DNA from: Algoriphagus kandeliae
GTDB taxonomy: Bacteria > Bacteroidota > Bacteroidia > Cytophagales > Cyclobacteriaceae
Length of the DNA: 64,000 nucleotides
Direction: 5' to 3'
NCBI RefSeq assembly: GCF_004571135.1
Contig: NZ_SPSB01000001.1
Span: 620,001-684,000 of the forward strand
A program made the position numbers and the translations under genes. Under the pieces are notes generated by a model. The model worked only from the letters and a program-made list of their open reading frames with translations. It was not told the DNA's origin and searched no databases. Below, in pieces: positions 1 through 8,565 of this stretch. Numbering within the stretch: the first letter of the stretch is position 1; every line of letters starts with the position of its first letter.

Positions 1-45
1 AGCGAATTTTAAGAAAACACACCTTACCAAATCGATGGGCTTGAT

Positions 46-189
46 ATGAAAAAACAATTTTTACCTCAAAAAATCTGTCCAGTTTGTAATAGGCCTTTTT
101 CTTGGAGAAAGAAATGGGAGAAAAATTGGGATCAGGTCAAATATTGTTCAAAGAGGTGCTCTGGTGAGGCGAAGAAATCTCACCGATAA
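46..189 (+). CDS. DUF2256 family small zinc-ribbon-like protein
   Basis: A 47-codon reading frame from ATG 46 to TAA 187-189, below usual ORF-length cutoffs. The product opens [18 protein letters not shown] and continues with WRKKW, W-D-x-V-K-Y-C-S and R-C-S. This is the hallmark of DUF2256: a conserved CPxC...YCSxRC set of four cysteines that could bind zinc, with a WRKKW core. An in-frame TAA at 10-12 and no other ATG between fix the start. The gene runs convergently into the membrane protein on the other strand and overlaps its 3' end by 10 bases. Function is unknown in the family; relatives are often near cryptochrome/photolyase genes, but none is visible here. The family call is from memory of the motif. 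Confidence 0.85.
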   Translation: MKKQFLPQKICPVCNRPFSWRKKWEKNWDQVKYCSKRCSGEAKKSHR

Positions 190-827
190 ACCATCGCGTA
201 CCAGGATATCCAAATCAGTAGAGGAAGAAAATAGGAAAGCAAAATCACCCAAATGGATTCCTTTATACTTCTTCTACTGATGGTATGAAAACCTAAAACC
301 CAAACTGCCCCATACAGGAGTTCAAAGAAATTGATACTTCCAAATGGGTATCTGAACCTTTCTTCCACCTGGTCATACCCAATAAAGCTTAATAGTGATA
401 AGGGCCTATTTTCCTGTATTTCCAAATAGGTGACAGAGCTACTTGGATTTAAATAAATCAAAAACCGAAGTAATTCCGGAATTAGGAATATGATTTCTGC
501 AACCAAAGCAAATTTCCAGAGCTCTTTGTAAGGAACTTTATATCCCAGAGCAAAGGCTCCTAACCAAATTAAAAATGAGACCACAGTAAATTTCCAAAGG
601 AGAGCGAAAGGTGTCCAGATATATTCAAGCGTATTGAAGATGTAGAAAAAAGTAAAAGCACCTGTATTCTTTAAATTTTGTGAATCTGGAATTGCTTCGA
701 CAATCAGTGTGTTGGTAAGAAAGCGAACTAAAATGAATAATAGGACCAAGAGTAAAAAATAAAGTCGTTTATCAAAATCAAGAAGCTCTTGGATTCGTTT
801 GGATAAAGGGCTTAGTGTTGGTGCCAT
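180..827 (-). CDS. Hypothetical integral membrane protein, about five TM segments
   Basis: 215 residues with hydrophobic stretches near 22-38, 73-95, 105-125, 165-183 and 192-211 and a short charged N-terminus, so an inner-membrane protein. I recognise no catalytic motif. The extramembrane part between TM3 and TM4 (about 128-165) is hydrophilic and may face the periplasm or cytoplasm. It is divergent from the exported TPR gene, and its 3' end overlaps the DUF2256 gene tail by 10 bases. It is a conserved-hypothetical type protein and I assign no function. Confidence 0.7.
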   Translation of the reverse strand: MAPTLSPLSKRIQELLDFDKRLYFLLLVLLFILVRFLTNTLIVEAIPDSQNLKNTGAFTFFYIFNTLEYIWTPFALLWKFTVVSFLIWLGAFALGYKVPYKELWKFALVAEIIFLIPELLRFLIYLNPSSSVTYLEIQENRPLSLLSFIGYDQVEERFRYPFGSINFFELLYGAVWVLGFHTISRRSIKESIWVILLSYFLPLLIWISWYAMVYR

Positions 828-873
828 AGGATTAAGGAATGCGGAAATATAGCATATTTATCAGTTTTAGGGG

Positions 874-881
874 TAATTTTG
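874..881 (+). promoter_or_regulatory. Possible -7 element (TAATTTTG) before the TPR gene
   Basis: TAATTTTG matches the Bacteroidota -7 consensus TAnnTTTG and ends five bases before ATG 887. No TTTG-type -33 element lies at the usual distance upstream, so this may be chance. If real, the message would be leaderless or nearly so. Confidence 0.3.
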
Positions 882-886
882 CAGGC

Positions 887-2101
887 ATGAGGGGAAAGAT
901 TCAGGTTTTTCTTTGGCTTGTCCTTTTTGGATTAGCTCATTTAGGTGAGGGTAGGGTAGCTTTTGCCCAATCGCCACCGGTGGATAGTCTGATTGAGACT
1001 AAAGTTTCTCCTTATTTATTGTTGGACAGAGGACTTCAGTATAGGATTACCAAGTCCATCAATAGCATGTACAATTTTGATTTTGAAACTGCTGAGCGAG
1101 ATTTTCGAGTAATTGCCTATCAATATCCGGAGCACCCACTTCCAGAGTTTTTAATGGCTTTGGCTTACTGGTGGAGAATTGAAGTGGATGTCACCAATGA
1201 AAAGTACGATGATATTTTCCTGAACTACCTAGATCGCGCAAATGAAAAGGCTGAACGGCTTTACGATCAGGACCCAACGAATAAAGAGGCAGCATTCTTT
1301 TTGGCAGCTGGATATGGGTTTAAAGGAAGATTGCTAGCTGAAAGAAAAAGCTGGACAAAAGCAGCTTGGGCAGGGAAAAATGCTTTGAAATACATGGAGC
1401 TAAGTCGTGGTGAGGAAGAATTCAATCCTGAATTGCTCTTAGGTGATGCCTTGTTCAATTATTTCGCAGAATGGATTCCAGAGAATTATCCTTTGCTTAA
1501 ACCAGTCTTGGCTTTATTTCCAAAAGGAGATAAAGTCTTGGGTTTGCAGCAGCTGGAACAGGTTGCCAGCAATGCTTTTTATACCCGTATTGAAGCCATG
1601 TATTTTTTATTCAGGCTGTATGCTTCTGAGGAAAAGAAACCCTATGAGGCTCTTCGCATTTCTTCCTATCTGCATGAAAAATTTCCCAATAATCCCTATT
1701 TCCACCGTTCTTATGCAAGGCATTTGTATACTGTTGGTCGCTGGATGGAAGCAGTAGAAGAGTCAGAAGAAATTCTCAAGCGGATAGATGAAGGTTGGGT
1801 AGGGTATGAATCAAACAGTGGTAGACATGCTGCCTTTTATTTGGGGCAGTTTGAAGAAAAAATTGGAAATCGGGAAAAAGCCAAGTATTACTATTTGAAG
1901 ACTGTTTCTTACGGAGAAGAGTCCGAATCTCAAGAGAGTGGCTACTATCTTCATGCTTTGGTTCAGTTAGGGCAAATCGCATTGGAAGAAAACCAAAATA
2001 AGCTCGCCAAAGAATATTTCAAGAAAGTCAAGAAGTACGCAAAGCGAAAACACCCCGCTCATCAGGCTGCAAGAGATTTTATCAAAAAGAATAAACTTTA
2101 A
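887..2101 (+). CDS. Exported tetratricopeptide-repeat protein
   Basis: The frame is open from ATG 839, but ATG 887 gives a cleaner signal peptide: MRGK, a hydrophobic core, then a VAFAQ-S type cleavage site. I chose 887 (404 residues). The mature protein is alpha-helical with TPR-like pairs: an early unit around YNFDFETAERDFRVIAYQYPE, a middle run of alanine/leucine-rich helices, and C-terminal units ending in LGQIALEENQNKLAKEYFKKV. It should be a periplasmic or surface-associated scaffold. There is no enzyme motif. It lies divergent from the membrane protein, with the two genes sharing a very short 5' region. It ends 198 bases before the Lrp gene. Confidence 0.75.
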   Translation: MRGKIQVFLWLVLFGLAHLGEGRVAFAQSPPVDSLIETKVSPYLLLDRGLQYRITKSINSMYNFDFETAERDFRVIAYQYPEHPLPEFLMALAYWWRIEVDVTNEKYDDIFLNYLDRANEKAERLYDQDPTNKEAAFFLAAGYGFKGRLLAERKSWTKAAWAGKNALKYMELSRGEEEFNPELLLGDALFNYFAEWIPENYPLLKPVLALFPKGDKVLGLQQLEQVASNAFYTRIEAMYFLFRLYASEEKKPYEALRISSYLHEKFPNNPYFHRSYARHLYTVGRWMEAVEESEEILKRIDEGWVGYESNSGRHAAFYLGQFEEKIGNREKAKYYYLKTVSYGEESESQESGYYLHALVQLGQIALEENQNKLAKEYFKKVKKYAKRKHPAHQAARDFIKKNKL

Positions 2102-2120
2102 CTCAAAAGTTTACGTTTTT

Positions 2121-2128
2121 TACTTTTG
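2121..2128 (+). promoter_or_regulatory. Possible distal -7 element (TACTTTTG) upstream of the Lrp gene
   Basis: TACTTTTG fits TAnnTTTG and sits 171 bases before the Lrp start, just after the TPR gene. Together with the element at 2272 it could give tandem promoters and a long leader. No clear -33 partner is seen. Confidence 0.35.
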
Positions 2129-2271
2129 CGACAAGAGATAATTTGAAAATTTCCAAAAAGACTGAAAGTTTCGAATTATTTCTTTGCCAAAATCGACTGA
2201 AAATTGAATAAAATTTCGATTTTTGCCCTCTAAAAAAGTTTTAACCCTTTTAAAACTTTCATTAAATATTG

Positions 2272-2279
2272 TACATTTG
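2272..2279 (+). promoter_or_regulatory. -7 promoter element (TACATTTG) for the Lrp-type regulator
   Basis: TACATTTG is a perfect match to TAnnTTTG, 20 bases before ATG 2300. At the -33 position there is only a TTTT run (2248-2251). The spacing gives a leader of roughly 15 bases. There is no recognisable Shine-Dalgarno sequence, as is usual in this phylum. Confidence 0.6.
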
Positions 2280-2299
2280 CACCATATTATATTTTGTAT

Positions 2300-2794
2300 A
2301 TGCAAGAGAACGTAGATAATAACATCCGAATCAAGTTTGACAAAATTGACCGAAAAATCCTTGAGATTCTACAGGCCAATGCCAAAATAACCAACGCCCA
2401 ATTGTCCAAGGATATCGGACTTTCTCCAGCGCCAACCCTAGAGCGCGTAAAGAAATTGGAGCAGTCAGGAATCATCAAAAGTTACCATGCAAAGCTTGAT
2501 CCTGAAAAAATAGGATTGGGTGTAAGTACTTTTGTATTAGTCAGTCTGATTGGACACAACAAAGCAAACATCGATGCCTTCATGAAGGAAATTAATGGTA
2601 TTCCAGAGGTAATCGAATGTCATCATATCACAGGTACAGGGGATTTTATCCTAAAAATCATCGCTAAAGATATTACCGCTTACCAAAAGCTAATGCTGGA
2701 GAAGGTATCCGAAATCAAAGAGGTTGATTCCATGCAATCCATGGTCATTCTTTCTACCTTTAAGGATTCAAAAGTATTGCCTATTCCCGTTTAA
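2300..2794 (+). CDS. Lrp/AsnC family transcriptional regulator
   Basis: 164 residues from ATG 2300; a TTG two codons upstream is in frame but less likely. Residues about 10-60 form the winged helix-turn-helix (KIDRKILEILQANAKITNAQ, then LSKDIGLSPAPTLERVKKLE). Residues about 70-150 form the RAM/AsnC ligand domain, with a G-x-G-D-F turn (TGTGDFILKI) typical of the effector site. Members bind amino acids as octamers and adjust amino-acid metabolism and transport genes. It has its own promoter and a strong terminator, so it is monocistronic. The target genes cannot be read from the window. Confidence 0.9.
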   Translation: MQENVDNNIRIKFDKIDRKILEILQANAKITNAQLSKDIGLSPAPTLERVKKLEQSGIIKSYHAKLDPEKIGLGVSTFVLVSLIGHNKANIDAFMKEINGIPEVIECHHITGTGDFILKIIAKDITAYQKLMLEKVSEIKEVDSMQSMVILSTFKDSKVLPIPV

Positions 2795-2818
2795 TAGAAT
2801 TAAACACAAAAATTGAAG

Positions 2819-2843
2819 GGGTGGCGAAAGTCACCCTTTTTTT
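2819..2843 (+). terminator. Intrinsic terminator after the Lrp-type gene
   Basis: A seven-pair stem (2819-2825 with 2830-2836, one G-U pair) closes a GAAA tetraloop and is followed by seven T at 2837-2843. The T-run ends directly against the ATG of the next gene on the same strand. Confidence 0.85.
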
Positions 2844-3389
2844 ATGCTTATGGAAAACCCTTGGAAGACTCTGAAAATCAATCAGAAATATGAAAATCCC
2901 TGGATTAGATTGGAGGAGCATGATATTTTAAATCCTGCCGGAAATCCCGGAATTTATGGAAAAGTTCATTTTAAGAACAAAGCTTTGGGAATCATCCCAG
3001 TGGATGCTGAACAGCACACTTGGTTAGTCGGGCAGTATCGATATACCTTAGAGGAGTATTCTTGGGAAATTCCTATGGGAGGAGGTCCAATCGGAAAGAA
3101 TATTCTGCAAAGCGCTCAGCGGGAACTTAAAGAAGAGACTGGGCTGATCGCAAAAAAATGGACTGAAATTATGAGAATCCATACTTCCAATTCGGTTACG
3201 GATGAGGAGGGATTTGTCTTTTTGGCGGAGGATTTGGTGCAGGAAGAACCTGAGTTTGAAGAAACAGAGGTCCTACAAATTAAACGAGTCCATTTTCAGG
3301 AAGCCTTAGATTGGGTTATGGAGGGCAAAATTACTGATGGAATTAGTATTGCTGGAATTTTAAAAGCTGCGAAAATTTTGGGTTTTTAA
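2844..3389 (+). CDS. Nudix hydrolase, ADP-ribose pyrophosphatase-like
   Basis: 181 residues; ATG 2844 touches the upstream terminator and ATG 2850 (third codon) is an alternative. The Nudix box lies at about 79-101: GGGPIGKNILQSAQ followed by RELKEETG. The metal-binding R-E-x-x-E-E core is intact, but the first conserved Glu of G-x5-E is Lys. The preceding EYSWEIPMGG resembles ADP-ribose/NDP-sugar hydrolases (W-E-x-P-x-G). These clear nucleoside diphosphate compounds in the cytoplasm. Its stop codon is followed at once by the MATE gene start, so the two are co-transcribed. Confidence 0.85.
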   Translation: MLMENPWKTLKINQKYENPWIRLEEHDILNPAGNPGIYGKVHFKNKALGIIPVDAEQHTWLVGQYRYTLEEYSWEIPMGGGPIGKNILQSAQRELKEETGLIAKKWTEIMRIHTSNSVTDEEGFVFLAEDLVQEEPEFEETEVLQIKRVHFQEALDWVMEGKITDGISIAGILKAAKILGF

Positions 3390-4733
3390 ATGAAAATTAA
3401 AGAGCATTTTTCGATTACATTTCATTTGGCTTATCCAGTGATATTAAGTCAGTTGGGTCAAGTCATGGTAGGGGTAGCCGATAGCATGATGGTGGGGCAA
3501 CTTGGAGCCTTGCCTTTGGCTGCAGCTTCCTTGGCCAATTCTATATTTTTCGTGTTGATGATGTTTGGAATGGGAGTTTCAATGGGAATTACTCCCTTAG
3601 TCTCTATTGCAGAAGGGAAAGGAAAATCCAATCGAATTGGTCAACTTCTGCGTCATGGTCTCTGGATAAACATTTTTACTGCCTTAATTTTGACTTTTAT
3701 AGTCTTGGGACTTTCCTCTGGACTTTCTGCCTTGGACCAGCCCGAGGATGTAGTTTCAGCAGCGATTCCTTATTTGTTTGTAATCAGTGCTTCGCTTTTG
3801 CCTTTTATGATTTTTCAGGCTTTTAAGCAGTTTGCAGAAGGCCTGAGTCAAACGAGACAGGCCATGTATGTCACGATATTTTCCAATTTGGTCAATGTCT
3901 TTTTGAATTGGGTTTTAATTTTTGGGAAGTTGGGATTTCCAGCTTTGGGATTGATGGGGGCTGGTTGGGCTACACTTATTTCCCGAATTTTGATGGCGAT
4001 TTTAATGGCAGTCTATGTATTAGGTTCCAAACGTTATCAAGGATTTCAGTTGAAATTGGGATTTAACAACATCAGTTTCCCGATGGTTACCAGGATTTTA
4101 AAGATTGGAGTACCAACTGGATTTCAGTTTATTTTCGAGGTCAGTGCCTTTGGTTCTGCGGCTATTATGATGGGTTGGATTGGCGTTACTGCTTTAGCTA
4201 GCCATCAGATTGCGATTAATTTAGCTTCAATTAGTTACATGATGGCAGCCGGTTTGGGTACTGCTGGTATGGTACGGGTTAGTAATCAAATCGGAAGAAA
4301 TGATTTCAAAACCATGCGTGAGGCAGGTATGATGGTTTTTGGGATGGTATTGATTATTATGAGTACTTCAGCAATCCTATTCATAAGTCTGAAAAACTTT
4401 TTACCTACACTCTATATTGATGATCCGGATGTAATTGCCACCTCAGCAGTTCTCTTGGTAATAGCCGGGATGTTTCAACTTTCAGATGGAGTTCAGGTAG
4501 TCGGATTGGGTGTTTTAAGAGGAATGGAGGATGTGCGATTTCCTACTTGGTTGACCTTTGTGGCATATTGGATCATCGGGCTTCCTTTAGGCTATTTATT
4601 GGCTTTTGAACTGGGGATGCGTGAGCGAGGAATTTGGTATGGATTGTTGATTGGGCTTAGTCTAACTGCAATTTTACTTTTCTATAGATTTTACAAATTG
4701 AGCCAAAAAGCCATTCAACAGGGCAAGGTCTAA
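3390..4733 (+). CDS. MATE family efflux transporter (NorM-like)
   Basis: 447 residues with about twelve hydrophobic segments in two repeats. The N-terminal stretch LAYPVILSQLGQVMVGVADS followed by MMVGQLG is the MATE signature of TM1. The second-half repeat begins near residue 232 (ILKIGVPTGFQFIFEVSAFG). MATE proteins export cationic drugs and metabolites, driven by H+ or Na+, from the inner membrane. The ATG follows the Nudix stop with no gap, so translation is probably coupled. Substrate is unknown. The length is normal for the family. Confidence 0.92.
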   Translation: MKIKEHFSITFHLAYPVILSQLGQVMVGVADSMMVGQLGALPLAAASLANSIFFVLMMFGMGVSMGITPLVSIAEGKGKSNRIGQLLRHGLWINIFTALILTFIVLGLSSGLSALDQPEDVVSAAIPYLFVISASLLPFMIFQAFKQFAEGLSQTRQAMYVTIFSNLVNVFLNWVLIFGKLGFPALGLMGAGWATLISRILMAILMAVYVLGSKRYQGFQLKLGFNNISFPMVTRILKIGVPTGFQFIFEVSAFGSAAIMMGWIGVTALASHQIAINLASISYMMAAGLGTAGMVRVSNQIGRNDFKTMREAGMMVFGMVLIIMSTSAILFISLKNFLPTLYIDDPDVIATSAVLLVIAGMFQLSDGVQVVGLGVLRGMEDVRFPTWLTFVAYWIIGLPLGYLLAFELGMRERGIWYGLLIGLSLTAILLFYRFYKLSQKAIQQGKV

Positions 4734-4792
4734 AATGTTTTTTCTATTTTTCAGGATAGAAAATCAAAAACTTATTTCATAACTGAATTCCG

Positions 4793-6148
4793 ATGATGAA
4801 GCACTCATTTTTGCTTTTTGCCACTGTTTTCTTTTCCATTTCACTTTGTTATTCGCAGGAACCGGCTGTATTGCCGATGAAAGCCCAAGCTGAATTGATT
4901 GACAGCTGGTTGGATGAACGGATTGAAACGGTTCTTCCAAGCTTGATGACAGAAACCGGGATCGATATGTGGGTGGTTATTTCTCGAGAGTATAACGAAG
5001 ACCCTGTCATTCGAACACTTTTGCCAGCTACATGGATGGCGGCACGAAGAAGGACGATTTTAGTCATGTATCAACCTCAGCCGAATTCAGAAGTAGAAAC
5101 TTTTGCCATTGCGAGATATGATGTTGGAAAAGCTTTTAAAAGAGCTTGGGATCCTGAATCACAGCCAGATCAGTGGAAAGCTTTGATGGATTTGATTTCC
5201 GCTAAAAACCCCAAGAAAATTGGTTTGAATATCGCGAAAGATTTTGGACATGCAGATGGACTAACCCATACCGAATATGAATTCTTTATGGATTACTTAC
5301 CCAATGAGATGAAAGATCGGGTAGTTTCCGCCCAAACTTTAGCGGTTCGATGGTTGGAAACCCGTACCTCATCAGAAATGGCAACGTATCGGCACATCCA
5401 GGAATTGGCACATTATATTATTCAAGAAGGGCTTTCTGAGCGAGTGATTACTCCTGGTAAAACGACTACAGAAGATGTGGTTTGGTGGTATCGGGATAAA
5501 ATCAAATCCATGAAATTGGATACTTGGTTTCATCCAACAGTAGATATTCAGCGTCCTGATCCAGGTTCAAATGAGGCTTCTCGGTCCTTTTCTTCCAGAC
5601 CTACGGAAATGACAATCATGCCCGGTGATTTGCTTCATATTGATTTTGGAATCACCTATTTGAGACTTAATACCGACACTCAGGAATTAGCTTATGTCTT
5701 GAAAGCTGGTGAAACAGAAGTGCCTTCTTATTTACAGAAGGCTTTTGAAGTGGGGAATAGACTTCAAGATATTTTGACAGAAAGTTATGTTACTGGCAAA
5801 ACTGGGAATGAGATTCTTCGTGCTGCACGTGCACAAATGGAGATGGAAGGGATCAGAGGCAGCATTTACACCCACCCGCTCGGCTTTTATGGTCACTCGG
5901 CAGGGCCTACGATAGGAATGTGGGATAATCAAGGTAATACTCCAGGTGCAGGAGATCATAAGCTTTTCCCTAATACAGGTTATGCCATTGAATTAAATGC
6001 AGTAGTCTATGTGGAAGAATGGAAAAAAGACGTTCGGATTATGCTTGAGGAAGGAGCCTTTTTTGATGGAGAAAAAGTCACTTACTATAATGGAAGACAA
6101 AAGAAGATCTTAGCAATACCAAGAACTTCCAGTTATTTGGGAAATTGA
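4793..6148 (+). CDS. Exported M24 metallopeptidase (Xaa-Pro dipeptidase-like)
   Basis: 451 residues with a signal peptide (MMKHSFLLFATVFFSISLCYSQ). An N-terminal creatinase-like half (to about 195) is followed by a pita-bread catalytic domain. Likely metal ligands are Asp284 in HIDFG, Asp295 in NTDTQ, His368 in GHSAGP, Glu400 in IELNA and Glu419/420 in MLEEG, the usual D-D-H-E-E set of M24 enzymes. It should cut near proline in peptides in the periplasm or outside the cell. It starts 59 bases after the MATE gene and ends at a GAAA-loop terminator. The exact specificity is unknown. Confidence 0.88.
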   Translation: MMKHSFLLFATVFFSISLCYSQEPAVLPMKAQAELIDSWLDERIETVLPSLMTETGIDMWVVISREYNEDPVIRTLLPATWMAARRRTILVMYQPQPNSEVETFAIARYDVGKAFKRAWDPESQPDQWKALMDLISAKNPKKIGLNIAKDFGHADGLTHTEYEFFMDYLPNEMKDRVVSAQTLAVRWLETRTSSEMATYRHIQELAHYIIQEGLSERVITPGKTTTEDVVWWYRDKIKSMKLDTWFHPTVDIQRPDPGSNEASRSFSSRPTEMTIMPGDLLHIDFGITYLRLNTDTQELAYVLKAGETEVPSYLQKAFEVGNRLQDILTESYVTGKTGNEILRAARAQMEMEGIRGSIYTHPLGFYGHSAGPTIGMWDNQGNTPGAGDHKLFPNTGYAIELNAVVYVEEWKKDVRIMLEEGAFFDGEKVTYYNGRQKKILAIPRTSSYLGN

Positions 6149-6150
6149 TA

Positions 6151-6172
6151 AAGAGGCGAAAGCCTCTTTTTT
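6151..6172 (+). terminator. Intrinsic terminator after the M24 peptidase
   Basis: Seven-pair stem (6151-6157 with 6162-6168) closes a GAAA loop; the T-run reaches 6172 and overlaps the stop codon of the convergent MFS gene. Confidence 0.85.
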
Positions 6173-7355
6173 ATTTAACTGTTTTATACTTTGATGAATT
6201 TGTGAAAAGCAACATCAATAAGGAGAGGCCCGCCATCGATGCACAGAAAATGAATACCCAAGGAAAATTGCTATCGTTGTTTCCATAAATAAGACCTGAA
6301 AAAATAGCTCCTAAACCTATTCCAGCTTCTAAAAAGATATACATGGTAGCTAATGCCCTTCCTCGATAAGCATCCAAAGAAAGATCAATTACCCAAGCTG
6401 CGGTAGTAGGGCTATTCATTCCTACTGCTGACCCGAACAAGATTCCAGCAACAAATAGCATCCATTTGCTGTCTGCCATGGCGATTGTGAGCATGGCTAA
6501 GATCATCATGGTAGAAGCCATTCTCAAAACAGGAACTCGACCATATCGATCTGAAGCTCTACCCGCCACTAGTCTAATTCCAAGTGAGGAAAGAGTAAAA
6601 ATTGCAAAGAATAAGCCTTTGTTTTCTATCCCTAAATGTTCACTAAAATCTGGAATAATTGTCAAAACTGCTCCGAATGAAAAGACAGAGAAAAATAGGA
6701 TGAGGGAAGGCAAAAGAACCCGTTTTTCAATGATTTCATCCTTTTTAAGTCGGAAATGTCGAAAACTGAATCGCTCAGGTTCTGAGACAGTTTCTTTTAA
6801 TCGGATTAGAATTAAAATGGAAAATATAGCCGTAAAAGCTGATGCATAAAAAAGGTATTCGATGGGCCAAAAGGTAGCAATCCAACCTCCGATTGCTGGA
6901 CCAGCTGCCATCCCTAAAGAACCAAACAAGGATTGAATTCCCATAGCCTCTCCACGACTATAAAAAGGAACAATATCAGCTACATAAGCAGAAGTGCCTG
7001 TTGGGGTAAATCCAGTCGAAAATCCATGAATAAATCTTAAAAAGAGGAATCCTCCTACAAAACTCAAAATCGGATATAACAAACCGGAGATGAAGCAGAC
7101 AGTCGCTCCGAAAATCATCACAGGGATTCTACCAATTTTGTCCGCCAATTTTCCTGAAAAAGGCCTGGAGAGTCCGGCTGATAACGTAAAAAGTGAAATG
7201 ATTAGACCCTTGTAATCTTCCCCGCCCAGAGATGATAAATAGGAGGGGAGCTCTGGAATGATCATATTGAAAGAAGAGAAAAACAAGAAAGAGCTCAGAC
7301 AGAGCAAGAAAAAATCCAACGTGAAAAAACTTGGAAAAAAGGACTTTTGCATCAT
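6171..7355 (-). CDS. MFS family exporter
   Basis: 394 residues with about twelve TM segments in two six-helix halves. The loop after TM2 has the MFS motif A pattern G-K-L-A-D-K-I-G-R-I-P (about residues 67-77), and a related G-R-A-S-D-R-Y-G-R-V-P loop occurs in the second half near 263. The type resembles small-molecule/drug H+ antiporters. It converges on the M24 gene. Upstream, the prfB terminator ends only about ten bases before its ATG, so the promoter is not obvious. Substrate is unknown. Confidence 0.88.
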   Translation of the reverse strand: MMQKSFFPSFFTLDFFLLCLSSFLFFSSFNMIIPELPSYLSSLGGEDYKGLIISLFTLSAGLSRPFSGKLADKIGRIPVMIFGATVCFISGLLYPILSFVGGFLFLRFIHGFSTGFTPTGTSAYVADIVPFYSRGEAMGIQSLFGSLGMAAGPAIGGWIATFWPIEYLFYASAFTAIFSILILIRLKETVSEPERFSFRHFRLKKDEIIEKRVLLPSLILFFSVFSFGAVLTIIPDFSEHLGIENKGLFFAIFTLSSLGIRLVAGRASDRYGRVPVLRMASTMMILAMLTIAMADSKWMLFVAGILFGSAVGMNSPTTAAWVIDLSLDAYRGRALATMYIFLEAGIGLGAIFSGLIYGNNDSNFPWVFIFCASMAGLSLLMLLFTNSSKYKTVK

Positions 7356-7366
7356 AGTGAATTAAG

Positions 7367-7391
7367 AAAAAAGGCCGGAAAATTTCCGGCC
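7367..7391 (-). terminator. Intrinsic terminator after prfB
   Basis: On the minus strand a G+C-rich eight-pair stem (7373-7380 with 7384-7391, three-base loop) is followed by six U (7372-7367). It sits between the prfB stop and the MFS start. Confidence 0.85.
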
Positions 7392-7398
7392 ATTATTA

Positions 7399-8500
7399 TT
7401 ATTCTTTGTTTGCCTCTTCCTCGCTTTGCGCTAAAAGGTAGGCCTTCATAAATTCATTTAAGCCACCATCAAGCACATATTGAGTATCGGAGGTTTCGTA
7501 TCCGGTTCGGTTGTCTTTTACCAACTTGTAAGGGTGAAGGACATAGTTTCGGATTTGTGACCCAAAGTCAACTCGCAGTTTAGAAGCTTCAATTTTTGCT
7601 ATTTCAGCATTTCGCTTTTCCAGTTCCATTTGATACAAACGTGATTTTAGCATTTGCATCGCTTTTTCCCGGTTAGCTAATTGAGATCGTTCTACCTGAC
7701 ATACTACCACAATTCCAGTTGGCTTGTGAGTCAATTGAACTTTGGTTTCAACCTTGTTTACATTTTGCCCCCCAGCACCTCCAGAACGGGAAGTTTGCAT
7801 TTCAACATCTGCTGGATTGATTTCGATTTCAATCGAATCATCCACTTCCGGATAGGCATAAACTGAAGCAAAGGATGTGTGTCGACGACCTCCTGAATCA
7901 AATGGAGAAATTCGCACCAAACGGTGAACACCAGATTCAGATTTCAAAAAGCCATATGCTAAAGGGCCTTCGAACTCCAAGGTTGCAGATTTGATTCCAG
8001 CAACTTCACCTGGCTGTACGTCTACTTCTCGAACTTTGTAGCCATTTTTCTCACCCCACATAATATACATTCTCATCAGGATGGATGCCCAATCGTTACT
8101 TTCAGTACCGCCAGCGCCCGGATTGATTTCCAATACAGCATTTAGCTGATCCTCTTCTGAGGAGAGCATTTTTTTGAGTTCGAGGTCTTCTACGGCCTTT
8201 TTGGCTTTCTCGAATTCAGTTTTGATTTCATCTTCACCGACCTCATCAGCGGTGTAAAATTCATACAATACCTCCAAATCCTGAATAATCTGGTCCAAAT
8301 CTTCAAAAGAAGAGGTCCAGCCTTTTCGAACCTGGATTTGTTTCATGGTTTTTTCCGCCTCTTCGGGATTATTCCAAAAGTCGGGTTGTGAAGAGACGGC
8401 TTCTAGATCTTGGATTTCTAATTTCTTCCGATCGTAGTCAAAGATACCTCCTTAAAGCCGAGGTGCGAGCTTTCAAGTCTTTCAGTTGTTCCGAAGTCAT
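7399..8500 (-). CDS. prfB: Peptide chain release factor 2, with programmed +1 frameshift
   Basis: The long frame beginning at 8346 is only part of the gene. A 20-codon leader frame starts at ATG 8500 and ends at TGA 8440-8438. Slipping +1 on CTT-TGA-C continues in the main frame, giving 366 residues, close to E. coli RF2 (365). Diagnostic motifs are present: the stop-codon-reading tripeptide SPF at about 198-200 and the GGQ peptidyl-tRNA hydrolysis motif at about 243-245. RF2 releases proteins at UGA and UAA; the UGA in its own message makes synthesis self-limiting. A terminator follows the gene. Confidence 0.97.
8437..8452 (-). promoter_or_regulatory. prfB programmed frameshift site
   Basis: Read on the minus strand the site is AGGAGG-TAT-CTT-TGA-C. 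AGGAGG (8452-8447) acts as an internal Shine-Dalgarno, CTT (8443-8441) is the slip codon, and TGA (8440-8438) followed by C is the poorly read in-frame stop. Layout and spacing match the classic prfB recoding site. Confidence 0.95.
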
Positions 8501-8565
8501 GTTTTTCTTAAAATTTCAAGCTGCAAAAGTCTCAAAAATTTCGGCATTTGCCAAGTAAGATGCCT

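Noticed and set aside
7399..8346. prfB as a simple 315-residue gene starting at 8346
   Set aside because: That start would remove the first 51 residues of RF2; the frameshift site upstream restores the full length.
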